Of a stretch of DNA of 64,000 nt, positions 1-29,500 are shown in pieces. Position numbers and translations under genes: made by a program. The DNA is from Nemertoderma westbladi. Its lineage: Eukaryota > Xenacoelomorpha > Nemertodermatida > Nemertodermatidae. The notes under the pieces are model-generated. The model had not been told where the DNA came from, made no database searches, and saw only the letters and a list, made by a program, of their open reading frames with translations. Positions within the stretch are counted from its first letter, which is position 1, and each line of letters begins with the position of its first letter. The stretch spans positions 23,237 to 87,236 of the forward strand of contig JAUCBJ010009044.1 in the NCBI GenBank assembly GCA_032718475.1. Reading direction: 5' to 3'.

Positions 1-507
1 TAAATGGGGAGTTTGGAAAAAATACAAAATTATACAAAGGGTGCACCTAAATGGGGAGTTTGGAAAAAATACAAAATTATACAAAGGGTGCACCTAAATG
101 GGGAGTTTGGAAAAAATACAAAATTATACAAAGGGTGCACCTAAATGGGGAGTTTGGAAAAAATACAAAATTATACAAAGGGTGCACCTAAATGGGGAGT
201 TTGGAAAAAATACAAAATTATACAAAGGGTGCACCTAAATGGGGAGTTTGGAAAAAATACAAAATTATACAAAGGGTGCACCTAAATGGGGAGTTTGGAA
301 AAAATACAAAATTATACAAAGGGTGCACCTAAATGGGGAGTTTGGAAAAAATACAAAATTATACAAAGGGTGCACCTAAATGGGGAGTTTGGAAAAAATA
401 CAAAATTATACAAAGGGTGCACCTAAATGGGGAGTTTGGAAAAAATACAAAATTATACAAAGGGTGCACCTAAATGGGGAGTTTGGAAAAAATACAAAAT
501 TATACAA
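1..507. repeat. 47-bp minisatellite, about 10.8 copies
   Basis: Units start at 1, 48 and 95 and continue at exact 47-bp spacing with essentially no divergence; the array ends in ATTATACAAATAATTAC. The unit is AT-rich with a GGGGAG and a GGGTGCACC block. It begins at or before the window edge, so its true length is unknown. If the myosin gene continues leftwards, the array lies in its last visible intron. Confidence 0.97.
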
Positions 508-675
508 ATAATTACAATTAAATATGGTTGAAGACAGACTACGTAAAATCTACAACTATTGTGATACTCAACCTAATATTGTATCGTTAATTAATTAATT
601 AATTAATTATATTAAAATAATGTATATATAAAATAAATCGACGGGGCAGTTTTAATGATTATTTCGAAATACTAC

Positions 676-707
<32 letters not shown>

Positions 708-756
708 CTATATATATACTATATATATATACTATATATAAATAAATTCGACATAC
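508..756. other. AT-rich spacer between two satellites
   Basis: Low-complexity DNA with a (TTAA)n run near 590-610 and (TA)n runs near 677-740. I looked on the minus strand for the missing last myosin exon (end of the FERM2 F3 lobe) and saw no convincing coding stretch. Confidence 0.7.
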
Positions 757-3700
757 TACAGTACTCCCGTACTGTTCGTACTCCCGTACTGTTCGTGCTC
801 CCGTACTGTTCGTGCTCCCGTACTGTTCGCACTCCCGTACTGTTCGTGCTCCCGTACTGTTCGTGCTCCCGTACTGTTCGCACTCCCGTACTGTTCGTGC
901 TCCCGTACTGTTCGTGCTCCCGTACTGTTCGCACTCCCGTACTGTTCGTGCTCCCGTACTGTTCGTGCTCCCGTACTGTTCGTGCTCCCGTACTGTTCGT
1001 ACTCCCGTACTGTTCGTGCTCCCGTACTGTTCGCACTCCCGTACTGTTCGTGCTCCCGTACTGTTCGTACTCCCGTACTGTTCGTGCTCCCGTACTGTTC
1101 GCACTCCCGTACTGTTCGTGCTCCCGTACTGTTCGTGCTCCCGTACTGTTCGTGCTCCCGTACTGTTCGTGCTCCCGTACTGTTCGTGCTCCCGTACTGT
1201 TCGCACTCCCGTACTGTTCGTGCTCCCGTACTGTTCGTGCTCCCGTACTGTTCGTGCTCCCGTACTGTTCGCACTCCCGTACTGTTCGTGCTCCCGTACT
1301 GTTCGTGCTCCCGTACTGTTCGTGCTCCCGTACTGTTCGTGCTCCCGTACTGTTCGTGCTCCCGTACTGTTCGTGCTCCCGTACTGTTCGTACTCCCGTA
1401 CTGTTCGTACTCCCGTACTGTTCGTGCTCCCGTACTGTTCGTGCTCCCGTACTGTTCGTGCTCCCGTACTGTTCGCACTCCCGTACTGTTCGTGCTCCCG
1501 TACTGTTCGTGCTCCCGTACTGTTCGTACTCCCGTACTGTTCGTGCTCCCGTACTGTTCGTCCTCCCGTACTGTTCGTGCTCCCGTACTGTTCGCACTCC
1601 CGTACTGTTCGTACTGTTCGTACTCCCGTACTGTTCGTGCTCCCGTACTGTTCGTGCTCCCGTACTGTTCGTGCTCCCGTACTGTTCGTGCTCCCGTACT
1701 GTTCGCACTCCCGTACTGTTCGTACTGTTCGTACTCCCGTACTGTTCGTGCTCCCGTACTGTTCGCACTCCCGTACTGTTCGTACTCCCGTACTGTTCGT
1801 ACTCCCGTACTGTTCGTACTCCCGTACTGTTCGTACTGTTCGTGCTCCCGTACTGTTCGCACTCCCGTACTGTTCGTACTCCCGTACTGTTCGTACTCCC
1901 GTACTGTTCGTACTCCCGTACTGTTCGTACTCCCGTACTGTTCGTACTCCCGTACTGTTCGTGCTCCCGTACTGTTCGTGCTCCCGTACTGTTCGTGCTC
2001 CCGTACTGTTCGTGCTCCCGTACTGTTCGTGCTCCCGTACTGTTCGTACTCCCGTACTGTTCGTACTCCCGTACTGTTCGTGCTCCCGTACTGTTCGTAC
2101 TCCCGTACTGTTCGTGCTCCCGTACTGTTCGTGCTCCCGTACTGTTCGTGCTCCCGTACTGTTCGTGCTCCCGTACTGTTCGTGCTCCCGTACTGTTCGT
2201 GCTCCCGTACTGTTCGTGCTCCCGTACTGTTCGTACTCCCGTACTGTTCGTGCTCCCGTACTGTTCGTGCTCCCGTACTGTTCGTGCTCCCGTACTGTTC
2301 GTGCTCCCGTACTGTTCGTGCTCCCGTACTGTTCGTGCTCCCGTACTGTTCGTGCTCCCGTACTGTTCGTGCTCCCGTACTGTTCGTGCTCCCGTACTGT
2401 TCGTGCTCCCGTACTGTTCGTGCTCCCGTACTGTTCGTGCTCCCGTACTGTTCGTGCTCCCGTACTGTTCGTGCTCCCGTACTGTTCGTGCTCCCGTACT
2501 GTTCGTACTCCCGTACTGTTCGTGCTCCCGTACTGTTCGTGCTCCCGTACTGTTCGTACTCCCGTACTGTTCGTGCTCCCGTACTGTTCGTGCTCCCGTA
2601 CTGTTCGTACTCCCGTACTGTTCGTGCTCCCGTACTGTTCGTACTCCCGTACTGTTCGTGCTCCCGTACTGTTCGTGCTCCCGTACTGTTCGTGCTCCCG
2701 TACTGTTCGTCGCTCCCGTACTGTTCGTGCTCCCGTACTGTTCGTACTCCCGTACTGTTCGTACTCCCGTACTGTTCGTGCTCCCGTACTGTTCGTGCTC
2801 CCGTACTGTTCGTGCTCCCGTACTGTTCGTACTCCCGTACTGTTCGTACTCCCGTACTGTTCGTGCTCCCGTACTGTTCGTACTCCCGTACTGTTCGTAC
2901 TCCCGTACTGTTCGTACTCCCGTACTGTTCGTACTCCCGTACTGTTCGTACTCCCGTACTGTTCGTACTCCCGTACTGTTCGTGCTCCCGTACTGTTCGT
3001 ACTCCCGTACTGTTCGTACTCCCGTACTGTTCGTGCTCCCGTACTGTTCGTGCTCCCGTACTGTTCGTGCTCCCGTACTGTTCGTGCTCCCGTACTGTTC
3101 GTGCTCCCGTACTGTTCGTGCTCCCGTACTGTTCGTGCTCCCGTACTGTTCGTACTCCCGTACTGTTCGTACTCCCGTACTGTTCGTACTCCCGTACTGT
3201 TCGTACTCCCGTACTGTTCGTACTCCCGTACTGTTCGTACTCCCGTACTGTTCGTGCTCCCGTACTGTTCGTACTCCCGTACTGTTCGTACTCCCGTACT
3301 GTTCGTGCTCCCGTACTGTTCGTACTCCCGTACTGTTCGTACTCCCGTACTGTTCGTGCTCACGTACTGTTCGTACTCCCGTACTGTTCGTGCTCCCGTA
3401 CTGTTCGTGCTCCCGTACTGTTCGTACTCCCGTACTGTTCGTACTCCCGTACTGTTCGTGCTCCCGTACTGTTCGTGCTCCCGTACTGTTCGTGCTCCCG
3501 TACTGTTCGTGCTCCCGTACTGTTCGTACTCCCGTACTGTTCGTACTCCCGTACTGTTCGTGCTCCCGTACTGTTCGTGCTCCCGTACTGTTCGTACTCC
3601 CGTACTGTTCGTACTCCCGTACTGTTCGTGCTCCCGTACTGTTCGTGCTCCCGTACTGTTCGTACTCCCGTACTGTTCGTACTCCCGTACTGTTCGTGCT

Positions 3701-6700
3701 CCCGTACTGTTCGTGCTCCCGTACTGTTCGTGCTCCCGTACTGTTCGCACTCCCGTACTGTTGCGTACTGTTCGGCTCCCGTACTGTTCGTGCTCCCGTA
3801 CTGTTCGTGCTCCCGTACTGTTCGTGCTCCCGTACTGTTCGTGCTCCCGTACTGTTCGTACTCCCGTACTGTTCGTGCTCCCGTACTGTTCGTGCTCCCG
3901 TACTGTTCGCGCTCCCGTACTGTTCGCGCTCCCGTACTGTTCGTGCTCCCGTACTGTTCGCGCTCCCGTACTGTTCGTGCTCCCGTACTGTTCGTGCTCC
4001 CGTACTGTTCGCGCTCCCGTACTGTTCGTGCTCCCGTACTGTTCGTACTCCCGTACTGTTCGTACTCCCGTACTGTTCGTGCTCCCGTACTGTTCGTGCT
4101 CCCGTACTGTTCGTGCTCCCGTACTGTTCGTGCTCCCGTACTGTTCGTACTCCCGTACTGTTCGTGCTCCCGTACTGTTCGCGCTCCCGTACTGTTCGTG
4201 CTCCCGTACTGTTCGTGCTCCCGTACTGTTCGTGCTCCCGTACTGTTCGTGCTCCCGTACTGTTCGCACTCCCGTACTGTTCGTGCTCCCGTACTGTTCG
4301 TTCTCCCGTACTGTTCGAGCTCCCGTACTGTTCGTGCTCCCGTACTGTTCGTGCTCCCGTACTGTTCGTGCTCCCGTACTGTTCGCACTCCCGTACTGTT
4401 CGTGCTCCCGTACTGTTCGTGCTCCCGTACTGTTCGTGCTCCCGTACTGTTCGTGCTCCCGTACTGTTCGTGCTCCCGTACTGTTCGCACTCCCGTACTG
4501 TTCGTGCTCCCGTACTGTTCGTTCTCCCGTACTGTTCGCGCTCCCGTACTGTTCGTACTCCCGTACTGTTCGTGCTCCCGTACTGTTCGTGCTCCCGTAC
4601 TGTTCGTGCTCCCGTACTGTTCGCACTCCCGTACTGTTCGTGCTCCCGTACTGTTCGTGCTCCCGTACTGTTCGTGCTCCCGTACTGTTCGTGCTCCCGT
4701 ACTGTTCGTGCTCCCGTACTGTTCGCGCTCCCGTACTGTTCGTACTCCCGTACTGTTCGTGCTCCCGTACTGTTCGTGCTCCCGTACTGTTCGTGCTCCC
4801 GTACTGTTCGCACTCCCGTACTGTTCGTGCTCCCGTACTGTTCGTTCTCCCGTACTGTTCGCGCTCCCGTACTGTTCGTACTCCCGTACTGTTCGTGCTC
4901 CCGTACTGTTCGTGCTCCCGTACTGTTCGTGCTCCCGTACTGTTCGCACTCCCGTACTGTTCGTGCTCCCGTACTGTTCGTGCTCCCGTACTGTTCGTGC
5001 TCCCGTACTGTTCGCGCTCCCGTACTGTTCGTACTCCCGTACTGTTCGTGCTCCCGTACTGTTCGTACTCCCGTACTGTTCGTGCTCCCGTACTGTTCGT
5101 GCTCCCGTACTGTTCGTGCTCCCGTACTGTTCGTGCTCCCGTACTGTTCGTGCTCCCGTACTGTTCGTACTCCCGTACTGTTCGTGCTCCCGTACTGTTC
5201 GTACTCCCGTACTGTTCGTACTCCCGTACTGTTCGTACTCCCGTACTGTTCGTACTGTTCGTACTCCCGTACTGTTCGTACTGTTCGTACTCCCGTACTG
5301 TTCGTGCTCCCGTACTGTTCGTGCTCCCGTACTGTTCGTGCTCCCGTACTGTTCGTACTCCCGTACTGTTCGTGCTCCCGTACTGTTCGTACTCCCGTAC
5401 TGTTCGTGCTCCCGTACTGTTCGTACTCCCGTACTGTTCGTACTCCCGTACTGTTCGTACTCCCGTACTGTTCGTACTCCCGTACTGTTCGTACTCCCGT
5501 ACTGTTCGCACTCCCGTACTGTTCGTGCTCCCGTACTGTTCGTGCTCCCGTACTGTTCGTGCTCCCGTACTGTTCGTGCTCCCGTACTGTTCGTGCTCCC
5601 GTACTGTTCGTACTCCCGTACTGTTCGTGCTCCCGTACTGTTCGTACTCCCGTACTGTTCGTACTCCCGTACTGTTCGTACTCCCGTACTGTTCGTACTG
5701 TTCGTACTCCCGTACTGTTCGTACTGTTCGTACTCCCGTACTGTTCGTGCTCCCGTACTGTTCGTGCTCCCGTACTGTTCGCACTCCCGTACTGTTCGTA
5801 CTGTTCGTGCTCCCGTACTGTTCGTGCTCCCGTACTGTTCGCACTCCCGTACTGTTCGTACTGTTCGTGCTCCCGTACTGTTCGTGCTCCCGTACTGTTC
5901 GTGCTCCCGTACTGTTCGCACTCCCGTACTGTTCGTACTGTTCGTGCTCCCGTACTGTTCGTGCTCCCGTACTGTTCGTACTCCCGTACTGTTCGTACTG
6001 TTCGTGCTCCCGTACTGTTCGTGCTCCCGTACTGTTCGTACTCCCGTACTGTTCGTGCTCCCGTACTGTTCGTGCTCCCGTACTGTTCGTGCTCCCGTAC
6101 TGTTCGTACTCCCGTACTGTTCGTGCTCCCGTACTGTTCGTGCTCCCGTACTGTTCGCACTCCCGTACTGTTCGTACTCCCGTACTGTTCGTGCTCCCGT
6201 ACTGTTCGTGCTCCCGTACTGTTCGTGCTCCCGTACTGTTCGTGCTCCCGTACTGTTCGCGCTCCCGTACTGTTCGTGCTCCCGTACTGTTCGTGCTCCC
6301 GTACTGTTCGTGCTCCCGTACTGTTCGTGCTCCCGTACTGTTCGTGCTCCCGTACTGTTCGCACTCCCGTACTGTTCGTGCTCCAGTACTGTTCGTGCTC
6401 CCGTACTGTTCGTACTCCCGTACTGTTCGTGCTCCCGTACTGTTCGTGCTCCCGTACTGTTCGTGCTCCCGTACTGTTCGCACTCCCGTACTGTTCGTGC
6501 TCCCGTACTGTTCGTGCTCCCGTACTGTTCGTGCTCCCGTACTGTTCGTGCTCCCGTACTGTTCGTGCTCCCGTACTGTTCGCGCTCCCGTACTGTTCGT
6601 GCTCCCGTACTGTTCGTGCTCCCGTACTGTTCGTGCTCCCGTACTGTTCGTGCTCCCGTACTGTTCGTGCTCCCGTACTGTTCGCACTCCCGTACTGTTC

Positions 6701-9645
6701 GTGCTCCAGTACTGTTCGTGCTCCCGTACTGTTCGTACTCCCGTACTGTTCGTGCTCCCGTACTGTTCGTGCTCCCGTACTGTTCGTGCTCCCGTACTGT
6801 TCGCACTCCCGTACTGTTCGTGCTCCCGTACTGTTCGTGCTCCCGTACTGTTCGTGCTCCCGTACTGTTCGTGCTCCCGTACTGTTCGTACTCCCGTACT
6901 GTTCGTACTCCCGTACTGTTCGTGCTCCCGTACTGTTCGTGCTCCCGTACTGTTCGTGCTCCCGTACTGTTCGCACTCCCGTACTGTTCGTGCTCCCGTA
7001 CTGTTCGTGCTCCCGTACTGTTCGTACTCCCGTACTGTTCGTGCTCCCGTACTGTTCGCCCTCCCGTACTGTTCGTGCTCCCGTACTGTTCGTACTCCCG
7101 TACTGTTCGTGCTCCCGTACTGTTCGTGCTCCCGTACTGTTCGTGCTCCCGTACTGCTCGCACTCCCGTACTGTTCGTGCTCCCGTACTGTTCGTGCTCC
7201 CGTACTGTTCGTGCTCCCGTACTGTTCGTGCTCCCGTACTGTTCGTGCTCCCGTACTGTTCGTACTCCCGTACTGTTCGTGCTCCCGTACTGTTCGTACT
7301 CCCGTACTGTTCGTGCTCCCGTACTGTTCGTGCTCCCGTACTGTTCGTGCTCCCGTACTGTTCGCCCTCCCGTACTGTTCGTGCTTCCGTACTGTTCGCC
7401 CTCCCGTACTGTTCGTGCTCCCGTACTGTTCGCCCTCCCGTACTGTTCGTGCTCCCGTACTGTTCGCCCTCCCGTACTGTTCGTGCTCCAGTACTGTTCG
7501 TGCTCCCGTACTGTTCGTGCTCCCGTACAGTTCGTGCTCCCGTACTGTTCGTGCTCCCGTACTGTTCGTGCTCCCGTACTGTTCGTGCTCCCGTACAGTT
7601 CGTGCTCCCGTACTGTTCGTACTCCCGTACTGTTCGTGCTCCCGTACTGTTCGTGCTCCCGTACTGTTCATACTCCCGTACTGTTCGTGCTCCCGTACTG
7701 TTCGTGCTCCCGTACTGTTCGTGCTCCCGTACTGTTCGTGCTCCCGTACTGTTCGTACTCCCGTACTGTTCGTGCTCCTTTACTGTTCGTACTCCCGTAC
7801 TGTTCGTGCTCCCGTACTGTTCGTGCTCCCGTACTGTTCGTGCTCCCGTACTGTTCGCCCTCCCGTACTGTTCGTGCTCCCGTACTGTTCGCCCTCCCGT
7901 ACTGTTCGTGCTCCAGTACTGTTCGTGCTCCCGTACTGTTCGTGCTCCCGTACTGTTCGTGCTCCCGTACTGTTCGCCCTCCCGTACTGTTCGTGCTCCC
8001 GTACTGTTAGTACTCCCGTACTGTTCGTGCTCCCGTACTGTTCGCCCTCCCGTACTGTTCGTGCTCCCGTACTGTTCGTTCTCCCGTACTGTTCGTGCTC
8101 CCGTACTGTTCGTGCTCCCGTACTGTTCGTACTCCCGTACTGTTCGTGCTCCCGTACTGTTCGTGCTCCCGTACTGTTCGCCCTCCCGTACTGTTCGTGC
8201 TCCAGTACTGTTCGTGCTCCCGTACTGTTCGTACTCCCGTACTGTTCGTGCTCCCGTACTGTTCGTGCTCCCGTACTGTTCGTGCTCCCGTACTGTTCGC
8301 CCTCCCGTACTGTTCGTGCTCCAGTACTGTTCGTGCTCCCGTACTGTTCGTGCTCCCGTACTGTTCGTGCTCCCGTACTGTTCGTACTCCCGTACTGTTC
8401 GTGCTCCCGTACTGTTCGTACTCCCGTACTGTTCGTGCTCCCGTACTGTTCGTACTCCCGTACTGTTCGTGCTCCCGTACTGTTCGTGCTCCCGTACTGT
8501 TCGTGCTCCCGTACTGTTCGTGCTCCCGTACTGTTCGTACTCCCGTACTGTTCGTGCTCCCGTACTGTTCGTACTCCCGTACTGTTCGTGCTCCCGTACT
8601 GTTCGTGCTCCCGTACTGTTCGTGCTCCCGTACTGTTCGCCCTCCCGTACTGTTCGTGCTCCCGTACTGTTCGCCCTCCCGTACTGTTCGTGCTCCAGTA
8701 CTGTTCGTGCTCCCGTACTGTTCGTACTCCCGTACTGTTCGTGCTCCCGTACAGTTCGTGCTCCCGTACTGTTCGTGCTCCCGTACTGTTCGTGCTCCCG
8801 TACTGTTCGTGCTCCCGTACAGTTCGTGCTCCCGTACTGTTCGTACTCCCGTACTGTTCGTGCTCCCGTACTGTTCGTGCTCCCGTACTGTTCATACTCC
8901 CGTACTGTTCGCCCTCCCGTACTGTTCGTGCTCCAGTACTGTTCGTGCTCCCGTACTGTTCGTGCTCCCGTACTGTTCGTGCTCCCGTACTGTTCGTGCT
9001 CCCGTACTGTTCGTACTCCCGTACTGTTCGTGCTCCCGTACTGTTCGTGCTCCCGTACTATTCGTGCTCCCGTACTGCTCGTGCTCCCGTACTGTTCGTG
9101 CTCCCGTACTGTTCGCCCTCCCGTACTGTTCGTGCTCCCGTACTGTTCGCCCTCCCGTACTGTTCGTGCTCCAGTACTGTTCGTGCTCCCGTACTGTTCG
9201 TGCTCCCGTACTGTTCGTGCTCCCGTACTGTTCGTGCTCCCGTACTGTTCGTACTCCCGTACTGTTCGTGCTCCCGTACTGTTCGTGCTCCCGTACTGTT
9301 CGCCCTCCCGTACTGTTCGTGCTCCCGTACTGTTCGCCCTCCCGTACTGTTCGTGCTCCAGTACTGTTCGTGCTCCCGTACTGTTCGTGCTCCCGTACTG
9401 TTCGTGCTCCCGTACTGTTCGTGCTCCCGTACTGTTCGTGCTCCCGTACTGTTCATACTCCCGTACTGTTCGTGCTCCCGTACTGTTCGTGCTCCCGTAC
9501 TGTTCGTGCTCCCGTACTGTTCGTGCTCCCGTACTGTTCGTGCTCCCGTACTGTTCGTACTCCCGTACTGTTCGTGCTCCCGTACTGTTCGTACTCCCGT
9601 ACTGTTCGTGCTCCCGTACTGTTCGTACTCCCGTACTGTTCGAGT
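757..9645. repeat. 8.9-kb 17-bp satellite (CCCGTACTGTTCGTGCT), about 520 copies
   Basis: A 17-bp unit repeats almost without interruption. It can be read as two related halves, GTACTGTTC (9 bp) and GTGCTCCC (8 bp). Near 1600-1850, 5240-5290 and 5690-6000 extra 9-bp GTACTGTTC half-units occur. Most variation is confined to the bases before CTCCC (GTG, GTA, GCA, GCC, GCG, GTT). Because 17 is not a multiple of 3 and the unit lacks stops in most frames, several reading frames stay open for up to about 2,980 codons; these are repeat artefacts, not genes. The array ends 43 bp downstream, in the gene's sense, of the donor of the myosin exon at 9688. Confidence 0.97.
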
Positions 9646-9687
9646 TCGTCCTTGTAGTCAATTACTAGTAATTAAATAATTAATAAC

Positions 9688-26248
<16,561 letters not shown>

Positions 26249-26534
26249 CTGTTAATGTTAAAAAGTACAATTAACTCGATATTATTGACATAATTTAGTA
26301 GTAAATATATTGATATAGCTGAAGTGATATGTGAATGATCGTTGCCACCCCAGCCAACTTAGTAGTCTAATCCCCCGCAGCACCCCAGTTGGGGGGTGGT
26401 GGCTTTAAGATGCAATAAAAATTCACCCCTCTATGGGATAAAATCGACGGGGCAAATAACAGCCGATTACTCCCAAAAATAAAATAAAAACTGTAAGCCG
26501 TTCTATTGCCTTTAGTTTATTGTTTTGGTATGCC
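26249..26534. other. Intron start/end segment, no gene
   Basis: Lies between the FERM1 F1 exon and the 67-bp array. It includes a C-rich stretch (CCCCGCAGCACCCCAGTTGGGG) and a poly-C run near 26533. Confidence 0.5.
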
Positions 26535-29500
26535 CCCCCCCCCACTCACCTGTAACTCCAATCACTCACCTGTAATTCCAACCATCAAGGCGGCTGTCTT
26601 CTCGTCCCCCTATGGGTCTGCCCCCCTCCCATTTACCTGTAACTCCAACCAACTTGGCGGCTGTCTTCTCGTCCTATGGGTCTGCCCCCCTCCCATTTAC
26701 CTGTAACTCCAACCAACTAGGCGGTTGTAATCTCGTCCCCCTATGGGTCTGCCCCCCTCCCATTTACCTGTAACTCCAACCAACTTGGCGGCTGTCTTCT
26801 CGTCCCCTTATGGGTCTGCCCCCCTCCCATTTACCTGTAACTCCAACCAACTTGGCGGCTGTCTTCTCGTCCCCCTATGGGTCTGCCCCCCTCCCATTTA
26901 CCTGTAACTCCAACCAACTTGGCGGCTGTCTTCTCGTCCCCTTATGGGTCTGCCCCCCTCCCATTTACCTGTAACTCCAACCAACTTGGTGGCTGTCTTC
27001 TCGTCCCCCTATGGGTCTGCCCCCCTCCCATTTACCTGTAACTCCAACCAACTTGGCGGCTGTCTTCTCGTCCCCTTATGGGTCTGCCCCCCTCCCATTT
27101 ACCTGTAACTCCAACCAACTTGGCGGCTGTCTTCTCGTCCCCCTATGGGTCTGCCCCCCTCCCATTTACCTGTAACTCCAACCAACTAGGCGGTTGTAAT
27201 CTCGTCCCCCTATGGGTCTGCCCCCCTCCCATTTACCTGTAACTCCAACCAACTTGGCGGCTGTCTTCTCGTCCCCTTATGGGTCTGCCCCCCTCCCATT
27301 TACCTGTAACTCCAACCAACTTGGCGGCTGTCTTCTCGTCCCCATATGGGTCTGCCCCCCTCCCATTTACCTGTAACTCCAACCAACTAGGCGGTTGTAA
27401 TCTCGTCCCCCTATGGGTGTGCCCCCCTCCCATTTACCTGTAACTCCAACCAACTAGGCGGCTGTCTTCTCGTCCCCCTATGGGTCTGCCCCCCTCCCAT
27501 TTACCTGTAACTCCAACCAACTAGGCGGTTGTAATCTCGTCCCCCTATGGGTCTGCCCCCCTCCCATTTACCTGTAACTCCAACCAACTTGGCGGCTGTC
27601 TTCTCGTACCCTTATGGGTCTGCCCCCCTTCCATTTACCTGTAACTCCAACCAACTAGGCGGCTGTCTTCTCGTCCCCCAATGGGTCTGCCCCCCTCCCA
27701 TTTACCTGTAACTCCAACCAACTAGGCGGCTGTAATCTCGTCCCCCCATGGGTCTGCCCCCCTCCCATTTACCTGTAACTCCAACCAACTAGGCGGTTGT
27801 AATCTCGTCCCCCTATGGGTCTGCCCCCCTCCCATTTACCTGTAACTCCAACCAACTTGGCGGCTGTCTTCTCGTCCCCTTATGGGTCTGCCCCCCTCCC
27901 ATTTACCTGTAACTCCAACCAACTTGGCGGCTGTCTTCTCGTCCCCATATGGGTCTGCCCCCCTCCCATTTACCTGTAACTCCAACCAACTAGGCGGTTG
28001 TAATCTCGTCCCCCTATGGGTCTGCCCCCCTCCCATTTACCTGTAACTCCAACCAACTAGGCGGCTGTCTTCTCGTCCCCCTATGGGTCTGCCCCCCTCC
28101 CATTTACCTGTAACTCCAACCAACTAGGCGGTTGTAATCTCGTCCCCCTATGGGTCTGCCCCCCTCCCATTTACCTGTAACTCCAACCAACTTGGCGGCT
28201 GTCTTCTCGTACCCTTATGGGTCTGCCCCCCTTCCATTTACCTGTAACTCCAACCAACTAGGCGGCTGTCTTCTCGTCCCCCAATGGGTCTGCCCCCCTC
28301 CCATTTACCTGTAACTCCAACCAACTAGGCGGCTGTAATCTCGTCCCCCCATGGGTCTGCCCCCCTCCCCCACCCCACTCACCTGTAACTCCAACCAACT
28401 TGGCGGCTGTCTTCTCGTACCCTTATGGGTCTGCCCCCCTTCCATTTACCTGTAACTCCAACCAACTTGGCGGCTGTCTTCTCGTCCCCATATGGGTCTG
28501 CCCCCCTCCCATTTACCTGTAACTCCAACCAACTAGGCGGCTGTAATCTCGTCCCCCCATGGGTCTGCCCCCCTCCCATTTACCTGTAACTCCAACCAAC
28601 TAGGCGGTTGTAATCTCGTCCCCCTATTGGTCTGCCCCCCTCCCATTTACCTGTAACTCCAACCAACTTGGCGGCTGTCTTCTCGTCCCCTTATGGGTCT
28701 GCCCCCCTCCCATTTACCTGTAACTCCAACCAACTTGGCGGCTGTCTTCTCGTCCCCATATGGGTCTGCCCCCCTCCCATTTACCTGTAACTCCAACCAA
28801 CTAGGCGGTTGTAATCTCGTCCCCCTATGGGTCTGCCCCCCTCCCATTTACCTGTAACTCCAACCAACTAGGCGGCTGTCTTCTCGTCCCCCTATGGGTC
28901 TGACCCCTCCCATTTACCTGTAACTCCAACCAACTAGGCGGTTGTAATCTCGTCCCCCTATGGGTCTGCCCCCCTCCCATTTACCTGTAACTCCAACCAA
29001 CTTGGCGGCTGTCTTCTCGTCCCCTTATGGGTCTGCCCCCCTCCCATTTACCTGTAACTCCAACCAACTAGGCGGCTGTCTTCTCGTCCCCTTATGGGTC
29101 TGCCCCCCTCCCATTTACCTGTAACTCCAACCAACTAGGCGGCTGTCTTCTCGTCCCCCTATGGGTCTGCCCCCCTCCCATTTACCTGTAACTCCAACCA
29201 ACTAGGCGGCTGTCTTCTCGTCCCCCTATGGGTCTGCCCCCCTCCCATTTACCTGTAACTCCAACCAACTAGGCGGTTGTAATCTCGTCCCCCTATGGGT
29301 CTGCCCCCCTCCCATTTACCTGTAACTCCAACCAACTTGGCGGCTGTCTTCTCGTACCCTTATGGGTCTGCCCCCCTTCCATTTACCTGTAACTCCAACC
29401 AACTAGGCGGCTGTCTTCTCGTCCCCCAATGGGTCTGCCCCCCTCCCATTTACCTGTAACTCCAACCAACTAGGCGGCTGTAATCTCGTCCCCCCATGGG

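Noticed and set aside
652-9679. Several ORFs of 1,100-2,980 codons on both strands
   Set aside because: They are translations of a 17-bp satellite whose unit lacks stops in most frames; three units give a 17-residue period in every frame. No domain, no non-repeat sequence beyond a few residues.
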